DNA of 64,000 bases from Microcoleus sp. AS-A8 (lineage in GTDB: Bacteria; Cyanobacteriota; Cyanobacteriia; Cyanobacteriales; Coleofasciculaceae), in contig JAMPKV010000018.1 in NCBI GenBank assembly GCA_039962225.1, positions 47,644-111,643 on the forward strand, given 5' to 3'. Position 1 is the stretch's first letter. Each line of letters opens with the position of its first letter. The notes under the pieces are model-generated. The model saw only the letters and a list, made by a program, of their open reading frames with translations, made no database searches and had not been told where the DNA came from. Both the position numbers and the translations under genes were made by a program. Shown one piece after another: positions 53,129-63,364 of the stretch.

Positions 53129-56100
53129 ATGCCTCGCCGCGACGACCTCCACAAAATTCTGCTCTTGGGTTCTGGCCCGATTGTCATTGGACAAGCCAGT
53201 GAGTTTGACTACTCCGGTACTCAAGCGTGTAAGGCACTTCGGGAAGAACGCTACGAAGTGGTGCTGGTGAACTCTAACCCAGCCAGTATCATGACTGACC
53301 CCGAAACCGCTGACCGTACCTACGTTGAGCCATTGACACCGGAAATTGTGGAGAAGGTCATCGAAAAAGAACGACCCGATGCCCTATTGCCCACAATGGG
53401 GGGACAAACCGCCCTCAACCTCGCTGTTGCTCTAGCGAAAAATGGGGTACTAGAGAAGTATGGCGTCGAGTTGATTGGAGCCAAACTCCCAGCCATTGAG
53501 ATGGCAGAAGACCGCCAGTTGTTCAAAGAAGCGATGGAGCGAATTGGGGTCGCCGTCTGTCCTTCGGGCATTGTCAATAATATGGATGAAGCCAAAGAAA
53601 TTGCCCGACAAATTGGCTCTTATCCCCTAATTATTCGTCCCGCCTTTACTCTGGGTGGCACGGGAGGCGGTATTGCCTACAACCAGGAAGAATACGAAGA
53701 AATGGCACAGGTTGGTATAGATGCCTCCCCCATGTCGCAAATCTTGGTAGAAAAGTCGCTCTTAGGCTGGAAAGAGTACGAGCTAGAAGTGATGCGCGAC
53801 TTGGCGGATAACGTCGTGATTATCTGCTCGATTGAAAACATCGACCCGATGGGGATTCACACGGGCGACTCCATCACCGTTGCTCCGGCCCAAACCTTAA
53901 CCGATAAAGAATACCAACGGCTGCGGGATGCCTCGATTAAAATCATCCGCGAAATTGGTGTAGAAACTGGAGGGTCTAACATTCAGTTTGCCGTCAATCC
54001 CGTGACCGGGGAATTGATTGTGATTGAAATGAACCCTCGCGTTTCTCGCAGTTCCGCCCTTGCCTCCAAGGCGACAGGGTTCCCCATCGCTAAGATGGCG
54101 GCAAAACTAGCCGTCGGCTACACCTTGGATGAAATCCCCAACGACATCACCAAAAAAACACCCGCTTCGTTTGAACCCACGATTGACTATGTGGTGACGA
54201 AAGTCCCCCGCTTTGCCTTTGAGAAGTTCCCCGGTGCCGAACCTGTACTCACCACACAAATGAAGTCGGTTGGGGAAGCCATGGCGATTGGGCGCACGTT
54301 CCAAGAGTCGTTCCAGAAAGCGCTGAGGTCGCTGGAAACCGGTCGTGCGGGTTGGGGTTGCGATAAAGCGGAAAAGCTGCCTTCCCTGGAACAAATTCGC
54401 GCAGGCTTAAGAACTCCCAATCCAGAGCGGATCTTCACGGTGCGTCATGCCATGCAGATGGGGATGACGGTGGAGGAAGTCTATGAACTCACCAACATTG
54501 ACCCTTGGTTTTTGGATAAGTTTGAGCAGTTACTGGAAACCGAAAAATCCCTGAAGCGGACTCCCTTAAAGCAGTTGACAAAAGAGCAATTATGGGATAT
54601 TAAGCGCCAAGGATTTAGCGATCGCCAAATTGCCTTCGCCACCAAAACCACGGAAGATGAGGTTCGCGCTTACCGCAAGAGTCTGGGCATTGTACCCGTT
54701 TACAAGGTTGTGGATACTTGTGCGGCGGAGTTTGAAGCCTTCACCCCCTACTATTACTCTACCTACGAGGAAGAAACGGAGGTGTTACCCTCCGATAGGC
54801 GCAAAGTGATGATTTTGGGGGGTGGCCCGAACCGAATTGGGCAAGGCATTGAGTTTGATTATTGTTGCTGTCACGCCTCCTATGCTCTCAGTAAACAGGG
54901 GTTTGAGACAATTATGGTCAACTCCAACCCAGAGACGGTTTCGACCGATTATGATACGAGCGATCGCCTTTACTTTGAACCCCTAACCAAAGAAGACGTT
55001 CTCAACATCATCGAAACGGAACAACCCGAAGGCATCATCATTCAGTTTGGCGGTCAAACACCCCTGAAACTAGCGGTACCCTTGCAAGAATTTTTGCGCC
55101 GTCCTGATATCCAAGCGGCACTCCCAACCAAGATTTGGGGGACTTCGCCGGACTCGATTGATATTGCAGAAGACCGAGAAAAGTTTGAGAAAATTCTGCG
55201 TAAGCTAGACATCAAACAGCCCCCCAATGGTGCGGCCCGGAGTTACTCAGAAGCCTTGGATGTGGCTAAGCGCATTAGTTATCCCGTTGTGGTACGTCCT
55301 TCTTATGTATTAGGAGGACGGGCGATGGAAATTGTCTATTCCGACATGGAATTGGAACGGTACATGACTTTTGCCGTACAGGTTGAGCCAGAACATCCGA
55401 TTCTGATTGACAAGTTCCTGGAAAACGCCGTTGAAGTGGATGTGGATGCGATCGCAGACCATACGGGTCGTGTGGTGATTGGTGGCATTATGGAGCATAT
55501 CGAGCAGGCGGGGATTCACTCGGGTGACTCCGCTTGCTCCCTCCCCTCCGTCTCCCTCCCCCCAACCGTCTTGGACAAAATTCGCACATGGACGGTAGAG
55601 TTGGCGAAGGAACTCAAAGTAATTGGGTTGATGAATATCCAGTTTGCGGTGGTAGGACTCCAAGGGTATGAGCCGCAAGTTTACATCCTAGAAGCCAACC
55701 CTAGAGCGTCGCGTACCATTCCTTATGTCTCGAAGGCAACAGGGGTACCTCTCGCAGGACTCGCTTCTCGCATTATGTCCGGTGAAACTCTAGAATCCCT
55801 AGGATTGACTCAGGAACCCATAATCAAGCACGTTGCCGTTAAGGAAGCCGTGTTACCGTTTGAGAAATTTGCGGGTACGGACGTGATTTTGGGGCCAGAA
55901 ATGCGCTCCACGGGCGAGGTGATGGGGATTGATGTAGACTTTGGTAAGGCATTTGCCAAGGCTGAATTAGCCGCTAGTCAGAAGTTGCCCCTATCTGGTA
56001 CTGTGTTTGTCTCAACCAGCGATCGCGATAAGACCAGTGTGGTTCCGGTGGTGAAAGACTTTATCGCCTTAGGCTTCCATGTTGTCGCCACGGAAGGAAC

Positions 56101-56389
56101 AAGACACGCCCTGAAGGAGCATGGGATCGATGTTGAGTTAGTCCTCAAACTCCATGAAGGTCGTCCTCATGTGCTCGATTGGATTAAAAATAAACAGATT
56201 CAGCTCATTATCAACACACCGTCTGGGGAAGAGGCACGAGTGGATGGGCGGTTAATTCGTCGCAGTTCCTTGGCTTACAAAGTTCCCATTATCACCACGA
56301 TTGCGGGGGCGAAGGCGACAGCGGCGGCTATTCGCTCATTGCAGTCCCAACCCCTGGAGGTGAAGGCGTTACAGGACTATATTTATTGA
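53129..56389 (+). CDS. carB: carbamoyl-phosphate synthase large subunit
   Basis: A 1086-residue enzyme. With CarA it makes carbamoyl phosphate from bicarbonate, ammonia (from glutamine) and two ATP, for arginine and pyrimidine synthesis. The first ATP-grasp half begins [20 protein letters not shown] and has [13 protein letters not shown] and [18 protein letters not shown]. The helical oligomerisation domain is about 405-555. The second half begins [20 protein letters not shown] and has [14 protein letters not shown] and [20 protein letters not shown]-terminal MGS-like allosteric domain (about 945-1086) ends with the INTPSG region. Full length. carA is not adjacent. Confidence 0.98.
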   Translation: MPRRDDLHKILLLGSGPIVIGQASEFDYSGTQACKALREERYEVVLVNSNPASIMTDPETADRTYVEPLTPEIVEKVIEKERPDALLPTMGGQTALNLAVALAKNGVLEKYGVELIGAKLPAIEMAEDRQLFKEAMERIGVAVCPSGIVNNMDEAKEIARQIGSYPLIIRPAFTLGGTGGGIAYNQEEYEEMAQVGIDASPMSQILVEKSLLGWKEYELEVMRDLADNVVIICSIENIDPMGIHTGDSITVAPAQTLTDKEYQRLRDASIKIIREIGVETGGSNIQFAVNPVTGELIVIEMNPRVSRSSALASKATGFPIAKMAAKLAVGYTLDEIPNDITKKTPASFEPTIDYVVTKVPRFAFEKFPGAEPVLTTQMKSVGEAMAIGRTFQESFQKALRSLETGRAGWGCDKAEKLPSLEQIRAGLRTPNPERIFTVRHAMQMGMTVEEVYELTNIDPWFLDKFEQLLETEKSLKRTPLKQLTKEQLWDIKRQGFSDRQIAFATKTTEDEVRAYRKSLGIVPVYKVVDTCAAEFEAFTPYYYSTYEEETEVLPSDRRKVMILGGGPNRIGQGIEFDYCCCHASYALSKQGFETIMVNSNPETVSTDYDTSDRLYFEPLTKEDVLNIIETEQPEGIIIQFGGQTPLKLAVPLQEFLRRPDIQAALPTKIWGTSPDSIDIAEDREKFEKILRKLDIKQPPNGAARSYSEALDVAKRISYPVVVRPSYVLGGRAMEIVYSDMELERYMTFAVQVEPEHPILIDKFLENAVEVDVDAIADHTGRVVIGGIMEHIEQAGIHSGDSACSLPSVSLPPTVLDKIRTWTVELAKELKVIGLMNIQFAVVGLQGYEPQVYILEANPRASRTIPYVSKATGVPLAGLASRIMSGETLESLGLTQEPIIKHVAVKEAVLPFEKFAGTDVILGPEMRSTGEVMGIDVDFGKAFAKAELAASQKLPLSGTVFVSTSDRDKTSVVPVVKDFIALGFHVVATEGTRHALKEHGIDVELVLKLHEGRPHVLDWIKNKQIQLIINTPSGEEARVDGRLIRRSSLAYKVPIITTIAGAKATAAAIRSLQSQPLEVKALQDYIY

Positions 56390-56402
56390 TAAGGTTCTGA
56401 GG

Positions 56403-56433
56403 GCGCGTTGGCGTGAACACTACGCCAACGCGC
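56403..56433 (+). terminator. 12-bp perfect hairpin after carB
   Basis: GCGCGTTGGCGT and its exact complement with a 7-base loop, 13 bp after the carB stop. It is GC-rich and followed by AACGCTGGGAAAAAAAC, so there is no T-run on this strand. A terminator role is likely from position. Confidence 0.6.
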
Positions 56434-56718
56434 AACGCTGGGAAAAAAACCTAACAATAGATGCCAAATCCCTAACATTGCTACAATTAAGTCGCTCCTG
56501 ACCTCAGAAGCTGAACTATTCAACATCACAAGTTGAATGAGGCGGCTTAAGCTCACTGCTGAAAAACTTATCGGCTGTAGTTAAAGAGATGAGCCAGCCG
56601 AGCTGTTAATCTGAGGATAATAAAATTTCACCGGCAAAATCCCAGCCTGATGCCCTAGCTGTGCGGACTGGCAAGAAGACAGCCCAAGAAGTTATTTCCT
56701 TGGGAGGATTTAAAATTT
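56434..56718. other. leader of the HTH-AAA gene
   Basis: The spacer after the carB hairpin. GGGAGGA at 56702-56708 is a strong ribosome-binding site 10 bp before the GTG start. I see no further repeat or clear promoter. Confidence 0.4.
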
Positions 56719-58566
56719 GTGTCTAAAGAAAATCAATCAACCAAGCGTAAACGAGGTGTGATCTTAACGGTTCAAGGTTGGAATCGCCTGCAAACCGCCA
56801 AGCGGCAGTCAGAAATGCAAGAAAATGCGGGCAACGTCTATACTTTGGAAGAGTTGCGCGATCGCACGAGCTTGAGTATTAATACACTCACGCGCATACA
56901 ACGCCGCGAAATTGCAGTCGATCGACACAGCATCGAATCGTTCTTCAGCGCCTTTAAGCTTAAACTCAACCCCAGTGACTACACGAAGCAGGAGCGCGAA
57001 AATTTAGAGAATCAGCAGAGAGTTACCCTCAAAGGTCAAGTCCCTCTCAATTCTCCCTTTTATGTAGAGCGTCCCCCCATTGAGCTGTTGGGTTACGAGA
57101 CGATTTTACAGCCGGGAGCGTTGATTCGGATCAAAGCGCCCAAGCAGATGGGGAAAACCTCGCTGATGGCTAGGATTCTCTCCTCGGCGCGAAGGCAAGG
57201 TTATAAAACCGTGACCTTAAGTTTCCAATTGGCGGATGCAAGCGTGTTCTCCAATTTAACTCGTTTTCTCCAGTGGTTTTGTGCGATTGTGAGTCGGAAT
57301 TTAGGTGTTCCCAATCAACTAGCTGAGTATTGGGATGATATCTTCGGCAGCAATTATAACTGCACGGATTACTTTGAGAATTACTTGTTAGCTCAAATTA
57401 ATAGCCCCATCGTCTTGGCCTTAGACGAAGTGGATGTGGTGTTTAATTACCCAGAAATTGCCACCGACTTTTTTGGCTTGCTGCGAGCTTGGTATGAGAA
57501 AGCTAAGTATGGAGATGAAAGTAGCGATGCTTGGCAAAAACTGCGGTTATTAGTCGTGCATTCCACAGAAGTTTATATTCCGCTCAACATCAATCAATCC
57601 CCTTTTAATGTGGGTTTTTCGGTGGAGTTGCCAGAGTTTACGGCTGAGCAAGTCAAAGATTTAGCAACCCGATATGAACTGAATTGGACGGATAAGCAAG
57701 TCGAACAATTAATGGCGTTGAGCGGTGGAAATCCTTATTTAGTCCAGTTGGCACTTCATCACATTAGCGGTGAAGAGATTACGCTGGAGCAGCTTTTAGA
57801 AACAGCCATCGCCGAAGATGGACTGTACAGCGATTATTTGAGACGGCAATTATGGAATCTTAAACAGTATCCAGAACTCGTGAGTGCATTGACGCAGGTT
57901 GTAAAGTCACAAAGCGCCGTGGAATTAGAGCCAGTACAGGCATTTAAGTTACAAAGTATGGGACTAGTGCGGGGACACAATCAGCGGGTAGTACCGAGTT
58001 GCGCTTTGTATCGTCAGTATTTTAGCGATCGCCTGAGTAGATTGCAGTTAAATTTAATCCAAGAAAGTCGCCTCGCTACAATTGTTTTCACGGATGCTGT
58101 AAATTTTGAGGCCAATCTAAACACGAACCCAGAACGAACGCAGACTCAGCTTTACCAAGACTTCCAATTGATTACCCAACTGGCTCAACAGTTTGAAGGT
58201 CAGCTACTCAAATCGTTCGGTGCTACATTGTTGATCTACTTTCCGAGTGCGCTGAATGCTGTAAATTGTGCTCAAGAGATTCAACTGGCTTTACGGCAGA
58301 CGGCTGAACCTTCCATAGAACCCTTACTCACTTATCGCATTGGGATTCATTTGGGTGAAGTGATTTTCAGTTACAGCGATATTATTGGAACTGGAATTAA
58401 GATTGCACAGCGATTACAAGCTGAAGCTCCCTCCGGAGGAATTTGTATTTCTCAAACGGTCTATGAAGCCGTTAAAAATTTTCTACCTCTGCAACCGATT
58501 AATCTGGGACAGCGAGAATTTGAGGGGATTGAGGAGCCGATATCACTGTACCAACTCGATGTTTAA
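56719..58566 (+). CDS. HTH (vMAP-N-like) + AAA-like ATPase + degenerate class III cyclase domain
   Basis: A 615-residue protein starting at GTG 56719 (strong GGGAGGA upstream). Residues 11-90 are an HTH domain of the vMAP N-terminal type (GVILTVQGWNRLQTA, YTLEELRDRTSLSINTLTRI). Residues 110-440 are an AAA-like ATPase (AAA_35 type): Walker A APKQMGKTS with K146, Walker B IVLALDE with D236. Residues 450-615 follow the class III nucleotide cyclase fold: first metal Asp D459 (IVFTDAV) and K498 are kept. The second metal Asp is replaced by A502 (SFGATLLIYF versus xGDxxxxxF), and the catalytic Asn is K561 (GTGIKIAQR versus VNxAxR), while R565 remains. The cyclase is therefore probably inactive. Related proteins usually carry WD40 repeats instead. 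Confidence 0.85.
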   Translation: MSKENQSTKRKRGVILTVQGWNRLQTAKRQSEMQENAGNVYTLEELRDRTSLSINTLTRIQRREIAVDRHSIESFFSAFKLKLNPSDYTKQERENLENQQRVTLKGQVPLNSPFYVERPPIELLGYETILQPGALIRIKAPKQMGKTSLMARILSSARRQGYKTVTLSFQLADASVFSNLTRFLQWFCAIVSRNLGVPNQLAEYWDDIFGSNYNCTDYFENYLLAQINSPIVLALDEVDVVFNYPEIATDFFGLLRAWYEKAKYGDESSDAWQKLRLLVVHSTEVYIPLNINQSPFNVGFSVELPEFTAEQVKDLATRYELNWTDKQVEQLMALSGGNPYLVQLALHHISGEEITLEQLLETAIAEDGLYSDYLRRQLWNLKQYPELVSALTQVVKSQSAVELEPVQAFKLQSMGLVRGHNQRVVPSCALYRQYFSDRLSRLQLNLIQESRLATIVFTDAVNFEANLNTNPERTQTQLYQDFQLITQLAQQFEGQLLKSFGATLLIYFPSALNAVNCAQEIQLALRQTAEPSIEPLLTYRIGIHLGEVIFSYSDIIGTGIKIAQRLQAEAPSGGICISQTVYEAVKNFLPLQPINLGQREFEGIEEPISLYQLDV

Positions 58567-58607
58567 TATCGTGTTCTTAGTGTGTGGTACATGTAACTGA
58601 AAACGGA

Positions 58608-59409
58608 TTACCAATCCTCGTCAAATCGTAAGCTTTCTACAGCAGCCTGCAACTCCTGGAAGTAGTCAGATTGAGTAATCTCCGCAACATCCTGCTTCCG
58701 CTTTTGCTGGTCAATCTCAATGCGTAGTTCCTGGAGTTGACGTTTGAGTGCATCTTCTTCCTGCTTGCGTTTGGAGATGTCTTGAATGATGCCTTCGTAG
58801 TACTAGTTGTTCTTTTGCCTGGGCTAATGCTTCTTTCGCCTGCTCTAAGCCGGCATTCTTTGCTTCTAGGCTATCAAATGACTCTTGCAGTTGATGAGCC
58901 ATACTGTTAAATGAACCTGAAAGATTTTCTATCTCAATAATGCCGTTGACTTCAATGTTTTGATCCAGGTCACCCCTGGCAATTTCTTGAGAAGCTTTAT
59001 TTAACTTAAGAATCTGTTTACTAATCCAGCGAGCTGTGAGAATACCGATTGTTGTGGCTACAACTAGTGTAACTAAACATAATAAAATTGTTGTACGGGT
59101 ATTAGCATTGATTTGTCCCATGAAATCAGACTCAGGAACGACAACCACAATCAGCCAATCAATACCCCGCTCATCCTGGCAGGGAAGTACCTGGACATAT
59201 TGCCATGCCCCCTCCATTTTAAATTTCAAGTTTTGGCTGCTATTAATGGCACTGAGATTGCCAAAACGTTGTATTAAATGTTGGGCGGTTGCCCGTACCG
59301 TTGAATTATTGCTACTTATCGCTTTAATTCGCTCGATCTCACGGTTATCTCCCTCTCCTTTAACGAGGAAGGGTTGTTGAATTTTCGAGCTAACTACTAA
59401 GTCTCCCGA
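58608..59409 (-). pseudogene. remnant of a dCACHE-HAMP-PAS sensor protein
   Basis: A frame open from 59409 reads the second half of a CACHE sensor (SGDLVVSSKIQQPFLVKGEG, then the GIDWLIVVVVPESDFM segment), a membrane helix (TILLCLVTLVVATTIGI), a HAMP domain (RWISKQILKLNKASQEIARG) and a coiled coil. Near 58805 the frame shifts. After that another frame gives YYEGIIQDISKRKQEEDALK and QLQELRIEIDQQKRKQDVAE, ending ESLRFDEDW at a stop at 58608. So the first half of the sensor and most of the PAS domain are missing, and the frame is broken: a decayed gene. The intact ancestor was probably an adenylate cyclase or histidine kinase. Confidence 0.8.
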
Positions 59410-59582
59410 TCACTGAGATAAAAATGCAATTAAGCCATGCTTTAGGGATTATCAACTATCAATCGAATCGCTACCTTCAATCCAAGCCTTCAAATCTCGT
59501 TCGGGTTTGGCAGCATTAAACAGGTGTAATACCAATTTCATAAAATAGCGCTACAAATTGACCTCCTCACTAAAGCTCCGGC
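59410..59582. other. spacer between pseudogenes
   Basis: A short minus-strand frame (59452-59541) reads MKLVLHLFNAAKPERDLKAW and ends IEGSDSIDS; it may be another gene-end remnant, with no family recognised. CCTCACTAAAGCTCCGGC at 59565-59582 repeats the word at 13925-13942. Confidence 0.35.
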
Positions 59583-59647
59583 TAGCCCCCCTTATCAAGG
59601 GGGGAACAAGAAAAGTATCTGTAGCAACGATTTAGGAAATCGGTATA
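59583..59647. repeat. CCCCCC/GGGGGG dispersed palindromic element, copy 2
   Basis: CCCCCCTTATCAAGGGGGG followed by ACAAGAAAAG, TCTGTAGCA and a GATTT..ATCGGTATAA edge. The reverse complement matches 10420-10490 over about 60 bp. It interrupts the C-terminal end of the glutaminase remnant. Confidence 0.7.
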
Positions 59648-60266
59648 AGCCAAAATCTCTAGAGAGGTTTTCGCAAACTTTGATGCCTCTGACGCTATTT
59701 CCCTTTGCATCTAACGGTGGTGAGAATGTGCCAATTCCTAGTTTCCCCGGAACAACGGCTGTAATACCACCGCCAACTCCGCTTTTGGCAGGCATCCCCA
59801 CTCGATAAGTCCACTCTCCAGAGTAGTCGTACATCCCACAGGTGAGCATCACACTAATCACATCCTGGACATAGCGCTCATCAATCGCACGTTCTTGGGT
59901 GATTGGGTTCATGCCACCATTGGCTAGGGTTGCAGCCATCATCGCTAGATCACGACCATTAACCATCATCGAACAGTGCTGAAAGTAAAGGTCAAGGGTT
60001 TCATCAATTTGCTCACTAATCATGCCAAAATTCCGCATTAAGTAAGCGATCGCGCGATTTCGATGACCCGTGGCTCTCTCCGACAAGAAGACTGGCACAT
60101 TAATATCATGCTCTCGTCCGGTATAACGCCGAAACATATCTAGGAGGCGTTTGAGCCGTTCGGTTCCCCCATTACCTTTAATTAAATCAGCAGTGGCGAT
60201 CGCTCCTGCATTCACCATGGGGTTATACGGACGATTGGTCTTCTCATCGAGAACAATGGAGTTAGC
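59595..60266 (-). pseudogene. glsA: glutaminase remnant, truncated at both ends
   Basis: The frame encodes the middle and late part of a serine-dependent glutaminase: [100 protein letters not shown]. Intact enzymes have about 310 residues; here about the first 105, with the catalytic SxxK motif, are absent, and a stop stands just upstream (60267-60269). At the 3' end the family sequence stops after LSRDFGL, where palindromic element copy 2 begins. The product could not be active. Confidence 0.85.
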
Positions 60267-60638
60267 TCATATCTTTAAATAGGCTGAATTTTTGCTATGA
60301 AAAAATATTTTTATTTTATTACCAATTATTTTTAAGCGACGCAACATATAGATAAACAGATTTTATCGATAAATTATGATAATATCTTTTAATTTTAATG
60401 AATTCATAACCCTTACAGCCAGAAAAAATAGAAGCCAGTTTAAGTTGCATCCTTAACTGGCGATCTCGAGTTGTCTGGAGAAACAGTTCATGTAGTTTAA
60501 CTTGGGAGTTTTTTGCTCAATGCTACATCACCAAGAATTAAAAACTGGGTCTCAACGCAATTTACAGCTTGTATCCCGACCGAAAGGATAAGGTGGGGTA
60601 AAGAACAGAATTAATTTAGTAATTCCATCCTTTGTCTT
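60267..60638. other. AT-rich leader of the PBP1C gene
   Basis: About 370 bp, strongly AT-rich at 60280-60420. No gene or palindrome shared with other sites was seen. It must contain the promoter of the following gene, but I find no confident -35/-10 pair. Confidence 0.4.
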
Positions 60639-63107
60639 ATGAGGGATTACATTCAGCAGAAGGTTTGGCAGAGGTTGAACCGTTCACATCGGCGGTTCTG
60701 GAAACTGACCCTAGTTGTGGTGCTTCTGGGACTTGTGGTGCGATCGCTTCCTAATCTAGCTCCGATTCGCGCTAGCGATCTAATTCAAGATCAACAAGCT
60801 GTTGAATTTAGCGATCGCAACGGACTCCCCCTCGGAACCCTGCTCACCCGTGACCAAGACCATACGGCTGTACTCCCCCTTGAACAGGTATCTCCCCCTT
60901 TCATCCAGGCGATTCTAGCGGCAGAAGATGGGCGATTTTATCAACATGGTGCCTTGGAGATGAAGGCGATTGCGCGATCGCTTGTCAGTTCCATTCAGGC
61001 CGGCAGAATTACCAGTGGCGCATCCACCATTACCATGCAACTCGCCCGGATGCTTGAACCTGCGCCCCGCACGCTATCGGCCAAACTCGGTGAAATTTGG
61101 CTATCCTGGCGCTTAGCCGCAGGCATGAGTAAACAGGAAATTCTCGACGCTTACATCAACCGACTGCCCATGGGCGGGAATATCTATGGAGTAGAAGCCG
61201 CCTCCCGCATCTATTTCGGCATGTCTGCAAGTGAACTCAACATTGCCCAAGCCAGCATCCTTGCCGCTATCCCCAACAATCCCAACTATCTTAATCCTTA
61301 CGACTATTGGGAACCCTTAAAACGGCGGCAGGTATACGTCCTCAACCGTATGGTTAAAGACGGCTATATCACCCGCCAGCAGGCAGATCGAGCCTACGAA
61401 GAAAAAATTTCCCTTCAATCGCGTCAACAAGGCATTCTTGCCGCCCCCCATTTCTTATTTTGGGTAGCCAGTCAACTCCCCCATTCATCCATCCCAAATC
61501 CCAAATCCCCAAGCCCCAATCGGATGTCCCAAATCCGAACCACCCTAGACCGTCCTCTGCAACAATTTGTAGAAGCCCAAGTACAGCAAATTATTCGCAC
61601 CCTCGCCCCGAATAATGTCCATCATGCCGCCGCCTTGGTGATAGACAACCATACAGATGAAGTTTTAGCCTATGTTGGCTCTCCCGATTACTTTTTGGAA
61701 GCCCAATTAGGTCGAAATGATGGAGTCCAAGCCTTACGCCAACCCGGTTCTACCCTGAAACCCTTTGTGTATGAATTGGCTCTAGAAAACCGCATTATTC
61801 GCCCCAATACCGTCTTAGCGGATGTGCCAACTCGTTACGCCATTCCTGGGGCGAAACTCTACAGTCCTGCGGATTATAGCGAAACCTTTCAAGGGCCGGT
61901 ACGAGTTCGGGTGGCTTTAGCGAATTCTCTGAATATTCCAGCCGTGCGGGTTTTGGAGAAAGTTGGAGTGCCAACGTTTTTGCAACGATTGCATCAACTG
62001 GGCTTTGCACACTTAACTCATCCTCCAGACTATTACGGATTAGGGTTAACGTTGGGCAGTGGTGAAGTGAGTCTGTGGGAGTTAGCCCACGCTTATCTGA
62101 TCTTGGCGAACCAAGGACAAGTTAAACCATTGGTAACTCAGATGAGTTCCCCCAAAACTTTCCTTAATCCGGAAAACCATCATCAAAAGCCAATTGGCAC
62201 CGCTACAACTTGGGCACTGATTACTGATATGTTAAGTGACCCTCATGCCCGTGCGAAAGCCTTTGGTGTTGACTCGGTGCTTAATCTACCGTTTCCAGTC
62301 GCCGTTAAAACGGGCACCTCCTCGAATTATCGGGATACTTGGACGGTGGGATTTACCACCGACTATACGGTTGCAACTTGGGTGGGCAATTTTGATGGCG
62401 AACCGATGCGGCAGGTTTCTGGAGTGACGGGTGCAGCCCCACTCTGGAATCGGATTATGCTACACCTACACGAACATCAAGAACCGACAGGCTTTTCGCC
62501 TCCTTCCGGTTTAGTGCAACGACCGGTGTGTGCTCTTTCTGGAATGCGCCCAACTCCAGCTTGTCCTTCAGTGGTGCAGGAATACTTCTATCCAGAAGAC
62601 TTGGGCGAATACGAACGCCATCCAGATACCTTTTATCAAGGGGTATCTTCAGGAAGCGATGGGCAACCCTCACAATATCGGCTGAATTTACCGGAGGAAT
62701 ATAACGAGTGGTTAGCCATGCAGCCGCGTGAAGCGACGTTATCCTCTGTTTCGCAGACATTGCCAGAGGGGGGAGAATTATCTTTATCGGGTAATCATCT
62801 AAAGATTGTGTCTCCTCGGCAGGGGGATTCTTTCCTGTTATACCCAACCGAATCAGATGCTGTGCAACGGTTAGAGTTTAAACTCGCGGCAACACCAACC
62901 CAGCCTGTGGAGTGGTGGCTGAATGGTCAAAAGCTAGCCATGGATTCATCGAATTCTTTGTTCTGGCAGCTTCGCCCTGGCAACTGGACGTTGGAAGTGA
63001 GAAGTGGTGAAATGAGCAATCGCGTGAGTTTTCAGGTACTCTTAGCAGAGAATCGAGCTACCCGTCGGGGATTTTCGATCGCCCCAAAAGGGCACCACCC
63101 AAGGTGA
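60639..63107 (+). CDS. pbpC: penicillin-binding protein 1C (GT51 + transpeptidase)
   Basis: An 822-residue bifunctional cell-wall enzyme anchored by one membrane helix (about 22-38). The GT51 glycosyltransferase (about 55-230) has catalytic E96 in AAEDGRFYQHGA and GASTITMQLARML. The transpeptidase has the nucleophile in GSTLKPFVYE (SxxK), SLN in LANSLNIPAV, and KTGTS near 552. The C-terminal 90 residues are a BiPBP_C domain (ESDAVQRLEFKLAATPTQPV, VEWWLNGQKLA, WTLEVRSG), which is typical of PBP1C. Length fits. Relatives work in peptidoglycan assembly, sometimes with an alpha-2-macroglobulin partner, which is not adjacent here. Confidence 0.95.
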   Translation: MRDYIQQKVWQRLNRSHRRFWKLTLVVVLLGLVVRSLPNLAPIRASDLIQDQQAVEFSDRNGLPLGTLLTRDQDHTAVLPLEQVSPPFIQAILAAEDGRFYQHGALEMKAIARSLVSSIQAGRITSGASTITMQLARMLEPAPRTLSAKLGEIWLSWRLAAGMSKQEILDAYINRLPMGGNIYGVEAASRIYFGMSASELNIAQASILAAIPNNPNYLNPYDYWEPLKRRQVYVLNRMVKDGYITRQQADRAYEEKISLQSRQQGILAAPHFLFWVASQLPHSSIPNPKSPSPNRMSQIRTTLDRPLQQFVEAQVQQIIRTLAPNNVHHAAALVIDNHTDEVLAYVGSPDYFLEAQLGRNDGVQALRQPGSTLKPFVYELALENRIIRPNTVLADVPTRYAIPGAKLYSPADYSETFQGPVRVRVALANSLNIPAVRVLEKVGVPTFLQRLHQLGFAHLTHPPDYYGLGLTLGSGEVSLWELAHAYLILANQGQVKPLVTQMSSPKTFLNPENHHQKPIGTATTWALITDMLSDPHARAKAFGVDSVLNLPFPVAVKTGTSSNYRDTWTVGFTTDYTVATWVGNFDGEPMRQVSGVTGAAPLWNRIMLHLHEHQEPTGFSPPSGLVQRPVCALSGMRPTPACPSVVQEYFYPEDLGEYERHPDTFYQGVSSGSDGQPSQYRLNLPEEYNEWLAMQPREATLSSVSQTLPEGGELSLSGNHLKIVSPRQGDSFLLYPTESDAVQRLEFKLAATPTQPVEWWLNGQKLAMDSSNSLFWQLRPGNWTLEVRSGEMSNRVSFQVLLAENRATRRGFSIAPKGHHPR

Positions 63108-63364
63108 TTGCTCAAGCCGAAGAGCATACGAGGAAACGGAGCAAAGGGCGATCGCAGGTTCTGGGAAAAAACACTAGAGTTTGCCGCTATTTCCGACTCG
63201 ACATCTGCAAAATATCAACCTGAAACTCCCTCATGCGGCACAGCCGAGGCTTCATCAACGCAAAATGTAGACTGGGGGTTTCCAATCTACATTAAACGGA
63301 TTGTTAGCTTAAGCAACGACAAACTCGGAGACTTAGCGAATCCCATCCAGTCCAACCGTGCTAA

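Noticed and set aside
58076..58566. Active adenylate cyclase
   Set aside because: Second metal-binding Asp and catalytic Asn are replaced (A502, K561), so cyclic nucleotide synthesis is unlikely.
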